From Methylocystis bryophila (GTDB lineage Bacteria; Pseudomonadota; Alphaproteobacteria; Rhizobiales; Beijerinckiaceae), in contig NZ_AP027149.1 of NCBI RefSeq assembly GCF_027925445.1, positions 3,422,501 through 3,486,500 on the forward strand: 64,000 nt of DNA, given 5' to 3'. Shown in pieces: positions 41,357-48,807 of the stretch. Each line of letters begins with the position of its first letter. Position 1 is the stretch's first letter. The translations under genes were made by a program, and so were the position numbers. The notes below the pieces were generated by a model. That model was not told the DNA's origin, did not search any database, and saw nothing but the letters and a program-made list of their open reading frames with translations.

Positions 41357-41443
41357 CCGTCATTGCGAGCGAAGCGAAGCAATCCAGAAGTCGCGTCGGG
41401 CGACGTTGCTATTGCCCCAGGATCACTGCGCTCACAATGACGG
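41357..41443. repeat. Dispersed repeat, 'cgtcattgcgagcg' family, palindromic copy
   Basis: It begins 'ccgtcattgcgagcgaagcg' and ends in the inverted 'tgcgctcacaatgacgg', so the two ends pair. It lies between convergent genes (MEKHLA and AAA ATPase) and may end transcription both ways. A related copy is at 31741-31870. Confidence 0.75.
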
Positions 41444-41473
41444 TGGCGGCGTCGGCGCGCAGACGCCGATCGA

Positions 41474-43174
41474 TCACGCGGCGTGCGCGGGCTCCAAGCC
41501 ACGGAAGATCGCGCAGCGCTTGAACACCTCGAGACTCGGCCCCGTGTTCTTCTGGCGGCAGTATTTCGCGACGAGCTTGGCGAGCCCCTTAATGTCGCGG
41601 CCTGTCGCCTCCGGGAATGTCGCGACCAGCGCATCGACCAAGGCGCCGTCGAGCTCCAGACCGAACTGCTCGCCCATCACCGACCAGATGCGCCGCCGCG
41701 CCTCGCCATCGGGCGGACTGTATTTGATCAGCGCGATGCAACGGGAGACGATCGCCTCGTCGATATCGTCGACGCGATTGGTGGTGAGGAACAACAGCCC
41801 GTTGAAATATTCGAGCACGCGCAGAAAGACGCCGACGACGGCGTTCATCGCAATATTGTCGTCGCGGCGCTTGATATAGACGTCGGCCTCGTCGATCAGC
41901 ATCACCGCGCCCCAGCGTTGCGCGCGCGTCAATATGTCCTTGAGCGTCGTCTCCATCGTCGCGACATTCAGGCCAAGCTGGCCTGAGTGAACGCGATAGA
42001 GCGGACGCTGGATGATCTCGGAATAGACTTCGGCCGTGAGAGTCTTGCCGACGCCGGGCGGCCCCGCGCAGAGCACGGTCGCGCCGCCGGATTTACCGCG
42101 CACGATATCGTCCATCAGCACGTCCATCTCGGCGGTCAGAATATCGATGAGATCCGTCTGCTCCTCGGGCAGCACGAGCTTCTGCTTGAGCTCTGGGGCA
42201 TAGCGATAGGGGCGCATCTCATCGACATGCACCCAGACGTGATGATGCAGATCGAGATGGAACATCAGAATATAGGGATGAACCGGAATCTGCGTGAAGA
42301 ACCCCGCCGGGATCTTCTCGCGCAATTCATTGATCTCGTCCTCTGCGGCGAAGCGGTTGCTTTTCCCCGCCTTGCGCACGAAATGGCCGAGCACGTCGCC
42401 CGGGGCCTCCAGCGTGAGGCTACGCGCCGAAAGCGCCGCTTCGTCGTTGACGAGACGCGCCTCGCCTCCGCTCGCTGAGAGCACGATCACGTCCTTGCGC
42501 GACCAGTCGGTGTCGCGATGCGTCGAGTTGGGGTCCTCGGCATGGAAGCCCGTTCCCTTGCCCGAAAATTGCGCGCCATAGCGCCCGCGCCAGTCGAGAT
42601 AGGTCTCGGCGGCCGCGTCGAAGGCCTCCAACAAGCCCGGAGATTCACGCAAAAATCCCTTGGCTGCAAGAATTTCGCCGACCGTTCTGCCGGCCGCGTC
42701 ATTGGCCATGATGCGGAGCATGCTGGTTTGCAGCGAGCCCTTCACATTGGCCTTCATCTCGATGATGATCTTGCCGGCTTCGTCATTCGAGGCCGGAACG
42801 TAATCGAAGCGCGTCACCACATAGGGAAGCGGCTTCGTTGCGACATTCGCGGCAAACAGCCAGCCGCGCTCGCCGCCCGCGATGATATAGGCGACGACCG
42901 CGGGAAAGAGATCCTCGAGATCGGCCGCCTCGAAACGCCGTCCCTCCGAATCGAAGGCGCCGCGTAGCGTCGCGAGCTGTGCGGCGCGCGCGTGCAGCTC
43001 GGGTCCGGAACGACGATAGAGATCCTCCAGAAAATCGAACTCCGCGCCGCTGAGGCGCATCAGATCGAGCTCGACGCGATCGCCAAAGCGAAGCTGCGCC
43101 TCGAGCCCTGCGCGATCGGGAAATTTGGCGATCAGCGCCTCAACATGCGGCCTGTCAATCTCGATGCGCATCAT
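41474..43174 (-). CDS. AAA-family ATPase
   Basis: This protein of 566 residues starts at ATG 43174, which overlaps the SagB-like stop (ATGA). The N-terminal 330 residues match nothing I recognise. The C-terminal AAA module has Walker A 'GPPGVGKT' (371-378), Walker B in 'GAVMLIDEADVYIKRR', sensor 1 'LLFLTTNRVDDIDEAIVSRC' and a lid helix region 'FPEATGRDIKGLAKLVAKYC'. It is most like the AAA proteins that remodel a partner enzyme. Tight coupling to the nitroreductase-type enzyme makes that enzyme the likely partner, which is an inference. Confidence 0.88.
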   Translation of the reverse strand: MMRIEIDRPHVEALIAKFPDRAGLEAQLRFGDRVELDLMRLSGAEFDFLEDLYRRSGPELHARAAQLATLRGAFDSEGRRFEAADLEDLFPAVVAYIIAGGERGWLFAANVATKPLPYVVTRFDYVPASNDEAGKIIIEMKANVKGSLQTSMLRIMANDAAGRTVGEILAAKGFLRESPGLLEAFDAAAETYLDWRGRYGAQFSGKGTGFHAEDPNSTHRDTDWSRKDVIVLSASGGEARLVNDEAALSARSLTLEAPGDVLGHFVRKAGKSNRFAAEDEINELREKIPAGFFTQIPVHPYILMFHLDLHHHVWVHVDEMRPYRYAPELKQKLVLPEEQTDLIDILTAEMDVLMDDIVRGKSGGATVLCAGPPGVGKTLTAEVYSEIIQRPLYRVHSGQLGLNVATMETTLKDILTRAQRWGAVMLIDEADVYIKRRDDNIAMNAVVGVFLRVLEYFNGLLFLTTNRVDDIDEAIVSRCIALIKYSPPDGEARRRIWSVMGEQFGLELDGALVDALVATFPEATGRDIKGLAKLVAKYCRQKNTGPSLEVFKRCAIFRGLEPAHAA

Positions 43175-44826
43175 CGTCCTCGTCTGCTGTCGGGATAGGC
43201 GGGAAGCGTCAGCAGCCGCGCGTCCTCGACCGCGCCGCCGACCGTGAAGTGATAGACCGTCTGGAATTGCTGCTCTTCCGGCGCGAGCCCGATGAGCCCG
43301 TGAATTTGATCGTCGAAGAAGCAGCCAATGCCGGTTCCGGTGAGCCCCAGCGCCGTCGCCCAGAGGTAAAGCGCCTGGCCGATGAGCCCGGCCTCCCAAT
43401 GCAGGCGCCGATAGGCGAAGGCGCCCTCCTCGCCGATCGTGCGCTCGAAGTCGGAGATCATCGAGACGGCGAAACAGCCCTTGCCCGCGATCGCCTGCTG
43501 ACAGGAATAAAGCGAAGCCTCGCGCTCCACGGCGCCGCTCTTGAGACGCCATAAGCGCAAGCCGGCAAGCTCACTGGGCGTCCAGTCGAATTCCCCCATC
43601 GCCGCGCGCAGACGCGCCGCGGAGTCGGCGTCGCGTTCGAGAAAATACAGTCCCGGCGCGAGCCCCTCGACGCGATGCACGAAGAGCAGCAGATTTATTC
43701 GCGGCGGAAAGGATAAGGCCGGCAGCAAGGGAGCGGCGTCGGGCAGCGTCGCCGCGAGCATTGCGCGGAGAGACTCGAGCGGCGCGACGATCTTGCCGTC
43801 CATGCGTTGGGCGCTGCGCCTTCCGCGCACGACGGCGCCGGTCTGCGGCAATGACGCCGTCGTCTGCACCGGGCGCGGCGTCAGGCGGCTGGTCGATGCA
43901 CCCTGCGCTTTGCGCGTGAGCGCAAGCGCGCGATCGACGGCGGGCCAGGGATCGTGATCCTCGCTCAGGCGATTGGCCTCCCCCCGCCAGTCTCGCGGCA
44001 GGGCCAGCAGCGCGGCAAGATCGAGCGGGGGCGGCTCGCCTCCCGCGACATCAATCCACAGGAGCGCGTCGGGATGCTCGACCTCCCAGCGGCGCCAAGC
44101 GTCGGGTCGATCGAGACCCAGCAGCGCCGCGACTTCCGCGTCCGTGGGCTCGGTCAGCAGAGAGGCGCGCCAGCCGAGCGTGGCGGCGGCCATGGCGGCG
44201 CAGCCGATCGCGTGCCCCGCGTCGAGTTGGCAATAGCGAAAGGCCCGCTCGCCATATTTCCAGGCCTCGCGCCAGGGCACGGCGGAAAGGCCCAGGAGAA
44301 AGCCGCCCTTGGGCAGCGCCTGCGGCTGCGCGAAAGTCGCGCGCCTCTCCAGCCCATGCTCCTGCGGCGCATAATGATAGAGCGCCGCCGTGTCGTTCAG
44401 GCCGGCGAGGGCGTCGAGGATGGCATAAGCCTCGGTCGGATGCAGATTGCCTGAGGAAGGATTGTTGCGCAGCGCCCAGGTCGCGCCATCCACGCTCTTC
44501 CAGGCGGCAAGGCCAAAACCCAGCTCGAAAAACAGGCCCAGCGTCTCGGTCGAAAGCGCTGCGGGCGCGGGCGCCGGCCCCGGAAAGGCCGGGGTCGGTC
44601 GATCCAGAAGCAGCGGCAGCTCGGTCAAAGGCGCGCCCTCGAAGCGCCGATAGGGCGAGGGCTGCGAGGTCCAGTCCAGAAAGGCGGGGCCGAGCGCATA
44701 ACGGGTCGGCCGGTGCTTGGTCCGCCAGTGATAGGCGGCGATATCCTCCGGCAACGCATCGTGATCGATCAGCCGCTCCCGGCCCTCGGCCTCTTGGGCA
44801 CGGATTTTGTTTGCGGCTGTGTCCAT
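43171..44826 (-). CDS. SagB/ThcOx-type dehydrogenase, double nitroreductase domain
   Basis: This protein of 551 residues starts at ATG 44826 (GGGG six bases upstream); ATG 44838 is possible. It contains two flavin-nitroreductase halves. The N-terminal half has 'ALRNNPSSGNLHPTEAYAIL' (the R.xPSSGNLHP motif of SagB/ThcOx) and 'RYCQLDAGHAIGCAAMAAAT'. The C-terminal half has 'RRLHWEAGLIGQALYLWATA' and 'LGLTGTGIGCFFDDQIHGLI'. SagB enzymes oxidise azolines in peptide natural products, and many lone members exist with no peptide cluster, as here. No precursor peptide or cyclodehydratase is nearby. It is followed by the AAA ATPase with an ATGA overlap. Confidence 0.85.
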   Translation of the reverse strand: MDTAANKIRAQEAEGRERLIDHDALPEDIAAYHWRTKHRPTRYALGPAFLDWTSQPSPYRRFEGAPLTELPLLLDRPTPAFPGPAPAPAALSTETLGLFFELGFGLAAWKSVDGATWALRNNPSSGNLHPTEAYAILDALAGLNDTAALYHYAPQEHGLERRATFAQPQALPKGGFLLGLSAVPWREAWKYGERAFRYCQLDAGHAIGCAAMAAATLGWRASLLTEPTDAEVAALLGLDRPDAWRRWEVEHPDALLWIDVAGGEPPPLDLAALLALPRDWRGEANRLSEDHDPWPAVDRALALTRKAQGASTSRLTPRPVQTTASLPQTGAVVRGRRSAQRMDGKIVAPLESLRAMLAATLPDAAPLLPALSFPPRINLLLFVHRVEGLAPGLYFLERDADSAARLRAAMGEFDWTPSELAGLRLWRLKSGAVEREASLYSCQQAIAGKGCFAVSMISDFERTIGEEGAFAYRRLHWEAGLIGQALYLWATALGLTGTGIGCFFDDQIHGLIGLAPEEQQFQTVYHFTVGGAVEDARLLTLPAYPDSRRGR

Positions 44827-44877
44827 GTCGGTCCCCATTTCCCTGCCGGGGATTCAAAAAGGGCGCCGAGGACGAGA

Positions 44878-45249
44878 ATGACGCAGCCTTTTTCGCTCGA
44901 GCCCTTCGCGCACGGCTTTCTGGGGCCGCTCATCGCGCTGAGGTTGCCTGGCCAGCCGCGCCGCCGCCTCACGCTGCAGGAAGCGACGATCCTCTCGCGC
45001 GCGCTGGACGCCGTGGCCAAAGGCGCGAGCGCAGAGCGCCTGATTTATATGAGCCCCGTCGCGAGCGATTGCGATTTCGAGGCGCGCGTGGTCTCCTCTT
45101 GCCTGGTCGTGGTCATGGAGGGATTCGCCGACGCGAGGCTGAGCTTCGAGGAGGCCATGCAGCTTGCGCAGGCGCTGAAAGAGGCGGCGGACGCCTGGCT
45201 ACAAGGCGTGACGGCTGAAAAAGAGGGCGGGGACGAATGGCCGACGTGA
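44878..45249 (+). CDS. Hypothetical protein next to nitrogenase-associated gene
   Basis: This protein of 123 residues starts at ATG 44878 with GAGG seven bases upstream and ends overlapping the next gene's start by 13 bases. It is mostly helical, with a short conserved-looking strip 'SPVASDCDFEARVVSSCLVV' and a helix 'FEEAMQLAQALKEAADAWLQ'. It was not recognised. It is divergent from the SagB-like gene across a 50-base gap, so the four genes around 41.5-45.7 kb may form one functional block. Confidence 0.65.
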   Translation: MTQPFSLEPFAHGFLGPLIALRLPGQPRRRLTLQEATILSRALDAVAKGASAERLIYMSPVASDCDFEARVVSSCLVVVMEGFADARLSFEEAMQLAQALKEAADAWLQGVTAEKEGGDEWPT

Positions 45250-45680
45250 TCTTTTACGAAAAGCCGGGTTGCGGCGGCAATGCGCGGCAGAAGGCGCTCC
45301 TCGCCGCGTCTGGCCATCGCGTCGAAGCGCGAAGCCTCCTCACAGAGCCCTGGAACGCCGAGGAGCTCAGGAGCTATTTCGGCGCGCGGCCCGTCGACCA
45401 ATGGTTCAACCAGGCTTCGCCCCGCATCAAAAGCGGCGAGATTGATCCCGCGCGCTGCACAGAGGCCGAGGCGCTGCGGTTCATGCTCGCAGACCCGCTG
45501 CTCATTCGTCGCCCGCTGATGCGCGTCGGAGAACGTCGCGAGGCCGGTTTCGATCAGGCCCTTGTGGAGGCCTGGATCGGCCTCCGGCCGGCCAATGAGA
45601 AAGTTTCCGACACGTGCATCCGAGCGGGCCGCGAGGAGACGACGCCGACATGCGATTCCGTTGAGGTCAAAGCTTCGTAA
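45237..45680 (+). CDS. Nitrogenase-associated ArsC/Spx-family protein
   Basis: This protein of 147 residues is a thioredoxin-fold protein of the arsenate-reductase-like group, closest to the nitrogenase-associated (NifO-like) branch: 'MADVIFYEKPGCGGNARQKA', 'LLAASGHRVEARSLLTEPWN', 'FNQASPRIKSGEIDP' and 'MLADPLLIRRPLMRVGERRE'. The active-site CxxC/CxxxxxR of ArsC reads 'PGCGGNARQ', keeping the single Cys. The C-terminal 30 residues are extra and Cys-containing. It overlaps the upstream unknown gene by 13 bases. No nif structural gene is in the window. The branch is associated with nitrogen fixers, so the strain may be diazotrophic (inference). Confidence 0.85.
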   Translation: MADVIFYEKPGCGGNARQKALLAASGHRVEARSLLTEPWNAEELRSYFGARPVDQWFNQASPRIKSGEIDPARCTEAEALRFMLADPLLIRRPLMRVGERREAGFDQALVEAWIGLRPANEKVSDTCIRAGREETTPTCDSVEVKAS

Positions 45681-45752
45681 GGCCGCCCTGGGAAGCGCCG
45701 CAGCTTTCTTGAGCGTCGCCTTGTCGAGCCTCCATCGACGCCGCTAACGGGA

Positions 45753-46079
45753 TCACGATTTCGGCGGAGAATGCTCCAATCGGAGCGAGCCTTTGACGTT
45801 GCTGATCAAGCTGTCAGACAGCTTGTTCAAGAGGCCGGACAGGAGCCCCAACACGCGCACTTCAATGCGCAGCAAATCGTTTTGGACGTCGAGCTGCGCA
45901 TTGACGGTATGCCCCAGCGCCGAAACCTGCAGATCGGCCGTGTTCCCCGTCCAGTGGACCTCGGTCCGAGCCAATTTGTCGAGATCGGTCCTCAGGCGTT
46001 CGATTCCCTTGCTGACCCGCGCCTTTGCGGCCTCTGCCCCGAGCTTGTGCGGCACTGTGACGACGATCGGCTTGTCCAT
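45753..46079 (-). CDS. Polyhydroxyalkanoic acid system (PHA granule region) protein
   Basis: This protein of 108 residues starts at ATG 46079 (GGAGG eight bases upstream); the longer frame has no support. The sequence 'MDKPIVVTVPHKLGAEAAKA', then 'RVSKGIERLRTDL' and 'VHWTGNTADLQVSALGHTVN', matches the PHA_gran_rgn family found near polyhydroxyalkanoate genes. These small proteins are thought to associate with storage granules. Granule synthesis genes are not in the window. It precedes no gene closely; the flavin reductase ends about 100 bases upstream. Confidence 0.85.
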   Translation of the reverse strand: MDKPIVVTVPHKLGAEAAKARVSKGIERLRTDLDKLARTEVHWTGNTADLQVSALGHTVNAQLDVQNDLLRIEVRVLGLLSGLLNKLSDSLISNVKGSLRLEHSPPKS

Positions 46080-46177
46080 GATTGCGCCTCCGCTGGTGAG
46101 CATGTGGGTTCCTCCCGGCCGTTTGGTAAGGGGAGCAGGAGCCTCGACGCGTCGCAGATCCCGCCCCGCTCGCGGCT

Positions 46178-46681
46178 TCACGCGCCGTCAAAGCGTTCCG
46201 GAAACAGCGCCGACGCGCCATCCAGCGCGCCGGTCTCGCGATAAAGCATCGGCTCGGCCTCGGGGTCCAGCAGTCGGCCGTCGATCACCCGCGCCAGCGC
46301 CAGCACGTGATCGCCGGCCGGTTGCTCGCTGACGACCCGGCAGTCGAACCAGGCCAGGCAATCCCGCAGCAATGGCGCGCCAGTCCGACCCTCGGTCCAG
46401 GCGACGGAGCCCAGCTTGTCGGCGCTGGCCGCTTGGCCGAAATGGGCGGCCAGATGCAACTGGCCCTTCTTCAGCACGTTGACGCTGAAGGCTCCGCTTT
46501 GCTGCAGCAGCACATAAGACGAATGTCGCGCATGAATGCTCAAAACGATCAGCAGCGGATCGAAAGACGCCTGCATCACCCAGGCGGCGGTGAAAGCGTT
46601 GCGCGCCCCTCCATGCGCTACGCCCACGACGTAGACGCCCTGCGTCAGGCGTTGAAACAGCGTTGCGATAGAGTCGCCCAT
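46178..46681 (-). CDS. Flavin reductase family protein
   Basis: This protein of 167 residues starts at ATG 46681, preceded by a strong GGGAGGGAG site. The flavin-reductase-like split-barrel has 'LTQGVYVVGVAHGGARNAFT', then 'AAWVMQASFDPLLIVLSIHA', 'LLQQSGAFSVNVLKKGQLHL', 'CLAWFDCRVVSEQPAGDHVL' and 'ALARVIDGRLLDP'. Members reduce FMN with NAD(P)H for a partner oxygenase or form a stand-alone NADH:FMN reductase. No partner oxygenase is adjacent. Confidence 0.9.
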   Translation of the reverse strand: MGDSIATLFQRLTQGVYVVGVAHGGARNAFTAAWVMQASFDPLLIVLSIHARHSSYVLLQQSGAFSVNVLKKGQLHLAAHFGQAASADKLGSVAWTEGRTGAPLLRDCLAWFDCRVVSEQPAGDHVLALARVIDGRLLDPEAEPMLYRETGALDGASALFPERFDGA

Positions 46682-46910
46682 GATATCTCCCTCCCTCTCG
46701 GTCCACCACGGTCGCGAAGCTTGCGCCGTCCCCCATACATGCTCGCCGATTCATTTGGACAAATGTCCAAAACATGCTTCATTTTTGTCGACATTGTTGC
46801 AAAGATGACGCCTCTTTCTCATCTATGAAATTGTGATATATAACGGTCATCCAGCTCGCTTTCGCTCCCCTCGACAGCGCGCGCAAATTCCCCCAAATTC
46901 CCTCGCACGC

Positions 46911-47657
46911 ATGCAGACGACAGACAGCCCAAAAGGCCCCGAGGCCTTCTTCCAGGAACTGAGGTCCGCCTTCGGCCAGACTCTGACGCATTTCGGAGAG
47001 CGGCCGGAGTCGATCGGCGCCCTCTGCTCCATCGCATTCGACGCTTTCGAAACCAATATCGACGCGCAGGCGCAAGATGCGCCGCAGCTTGCATGCCGGG
47101 GCGATTGCCCGGCTTGCTGCTGTCTGCGCGTCACCGTCACGGCGCCCGAAGCCTTGCTGCTGGCTCGATTCGTCAGCGTCAACGCGCAGGCTTTCGCCGC
47201 GCGCGACGTCGATCTCGTCGCGCGGATCACGGCGGTCGCCTCCTCGGTGGGCTCGCTCGCCGAAACGGAACGCATGGCGGCGGGCCGCTCTTGCGCGATG
47301 CTCGAAGCCGGCTTCTGCCTCGCCTATAAGCTGCGCCCCCTCGCCTGCCGGGGCCATGCGAGCTTCGACGCGCAAGCCTGCGCGGCGGCTACCGCCGGCC
47401 AAAACGTGGACGTGCCGGTTTCCACCGAGCATATCTTGCTCCGCGGCCTCGTGCAGAGCGCGATGATGGCGGCGATGCACGAAGTCGGTCTCGCGAGTGG
47501 ACTCTACGAGTTGCACGGCGCGGTCGCACTGGCTTTGACGACGCCCGACGCGCCGCAAATCTGGGCGCGACGCGGAGACCCGCTCGTGAAAGCGAAAGTC
47601 GCGGATTTCGACGGACAGGATCCCACTGTCTTCGTCGCTGCGGCGACCGGGCGCTGA
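46911..47657 (+). CDS. YkgJ-family cysteine-cluster protein
   Basis: This protein of 248 residues starts at ATG 46911. Two cysteine clusters typical of the YkgJ/CxxCxxCC family are present: 'CRGDCPACCCLRVTVTAPEA' and 'GRSCAMLEAGFCLAYKLRPL', followed by 'ACRGHASFDAQAC'. Family members are predicted to bind a metal, zinc or an iron-sulfur centre, but their function is unsettled. The promoter region with the divergent flavin reductase includes an AT-rich patch (46780-46850). No good ribosome site is seen before the ATG. Confidence 0.85.
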   Translation: MQTTDSPKGPEAFFQELRSAFGQTLTHFGERPESIGALCSIAFDAFETNIDAQAQDAPQLACRGDCPACCCLRVTVTAPEALLLARFVSVNAQAFAARDVDLVARITAVASSVGSLAETERMAAGRSCAMLEAGFCLAYKLRPLACRGHASFDAQACAAATAGQNVDVPVSTEHILLRGLVQSAMMAAMHEVGLASGLYELHGAVALALTTPDAPQIWARRGDPLVKAKVADFDGQDPTVFVAAATGR

Positions 47658-47747
47658 TCGGCCTCGGCCGACCCTTCTCTCGTTGATCTGGCAGATTTGT
47701 TGCTTCGAAACCCTTCGCATTTCCGTCCTCGAGCCTGGGGCGAATAG

Positions 47748-48572
47748 ATGTCGAAGGATAAGAGCGTTCTGGTGTGCGGCGTGGGCGAGACGGCCTCGGC
47801 CGCCGCGCGGCGCATCTTTCTAGAAGGCTACGCCGTCGCGCTGTTTCGCACCACCGCGCCGCGCGTGCTGCGCCGGCGCATGACTTTTTCCGACGCATGG
47901 TACGATTCCTTCGCGCAGCTCGAGGGCGTCGAAACGCGGCGCGCGGACGTGAGCGGTGAATTTCTGCTCGGCCTCCAGACCCGCAGCTTCATCCCGCTTC
48001 TGCGTCAGCGTTGGCAGGACGTGATGGGCTTCTGGCCCTGGGACGTCATCGTCGCCGTCGAAGAAGACGCGGAGCCACGGCCGACGGCGCTGCGGGACCT
48101 CGCCGAGCTGACGATTGGGATGGGTCCGAATTTCAAGGCTGGGCTCGATTGCGACCTCGTCGTCGAGACCGAAGGGCCCGACCCCGGCGCGATCCTGCGC
48201 CCCGGGGAAAGCGCGAGGGCGCCCGACTCCGGTCGCAAAGGAGAGCCCGAGGACAGCGTCCTGGCCCTGGCGCCTCGCAACGGGCTCTTTCGCGCCAGCG
48301 TCTCGATCGGCATGACAATCGAGGCCGGCGAAGCTTTTGGATTCGTCGACGATACGCCGGCGCTGGCGCCGGCGGGAGGGCGCGTCAGGGGCTTGGCGCG
48401 AAAGGAAGCCGCGGTGGCGCAGGGTGAGCCGCTCGCCGACATCGCCTTCTCGCCGTCCACACGCGTCGCTGGCGTGAGCGAAAGAAACCAGCTGATCTCG
48501 CGTGGCGTCGCCTTCGCCATTGAGATGGAGTCGGAAGGCTGGAAGCCGTTTTCCTTCGAAAATTGGGCTTGA
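47748..48572 (+). CDS. YqeB/EF2563-like molybdenum-hydroxylase accessory protein
   Basis: This protein of 274 residues has a Rossmann-like N-terminus ('VLVCGVGETASAAARRIFLE', then 'GYAVALFRTT'). A C-terminal half 'GPNFKAGLDCDLVVETEGPD', 'APRNGLFRASVSIGMTIEAG' and 'PAGGRVRGLARKEAAVAQGE' matches the family described as selenium-dependent molybdenum hydroxylase accessory proteins. Their exact step is unknown; they accompany molybdenum-cofactor enzymes. No molybdenum enzyme is beside it, but modD lies 2.3 kb downstream on the other strand. A RIME-like repeat follows the gene. Confidence 0.75.
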   Translation: MSKDKSVLVCGVGETASAAARRIFLEGYAVALFRTTAPRVLRRRMTFSDAWYDSFAQLEGVETRRADVSGEFLLGLQTRSFIPLLRQRWQDVMGFWPWDVIVAVEEDAEPRPTALRDLAELTIGMGPNFKAGLDCDLVVETEGPDPGAILRPGESARAPDSGRKGEPEDSVLALAPRNGLFRASVSIGMTIEAGEAFGFVDDTPALAPAGGRVRGLARKEAAVAQGEPLADIAFSPSTRVAGVSERNQLISRGVAFAIEMESEGWKPFSFENWA

Positions 48573-48611
48573 GCGCGCTTGCTTTTCGAAAGGAAACGCT
48601 CTCACGAGGCG

Positions 48612-48728
48612 CTAGCGCGTTTCCCGCTCGAACGGAATCGTTCGAGCGATAAGGAATAGCGCCAAATCAAAAGGGTGGAGCATGTCTTGACCGGAAAACC
48701 GCTTCGCACTTTTCCGTGACATGCTCTA
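48612..48728. repeat. RIME-like intergenic repeat, full copy
   Basis: The first palindrome is cgctcgaacg-gaat-cgttcgagcg (48625-48648). After 'ataaggaa' and 'gcgccaaatcaaa', the second hairpin is gagcatgtc...gacatgctc (48678-48726), with an inner cggaaaa/ttttccg and the loop 'ccgcttcgcac'. The second half is the typical sequence of Rhizobiales intergenic mosaic elements. Other copies are at 5221, 57250 and 61604. Confidence 0.85.
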
Positions 48729-48807
48729 GGAGCGAAACAAGCTCGACTGTGGGCGGCGCTCTCTTGATCACGCTGTGTTATAAGCCGCTTCGCACTTAAT
48801 CGCGCGC

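Noticed and set aside
43174..43552. Longer N-terminal extension of the AAA ATPase
   Set aside because: It overlaps the SagB-like gene for 126 codons with no domain; the ATGA start at 43174 is far better.
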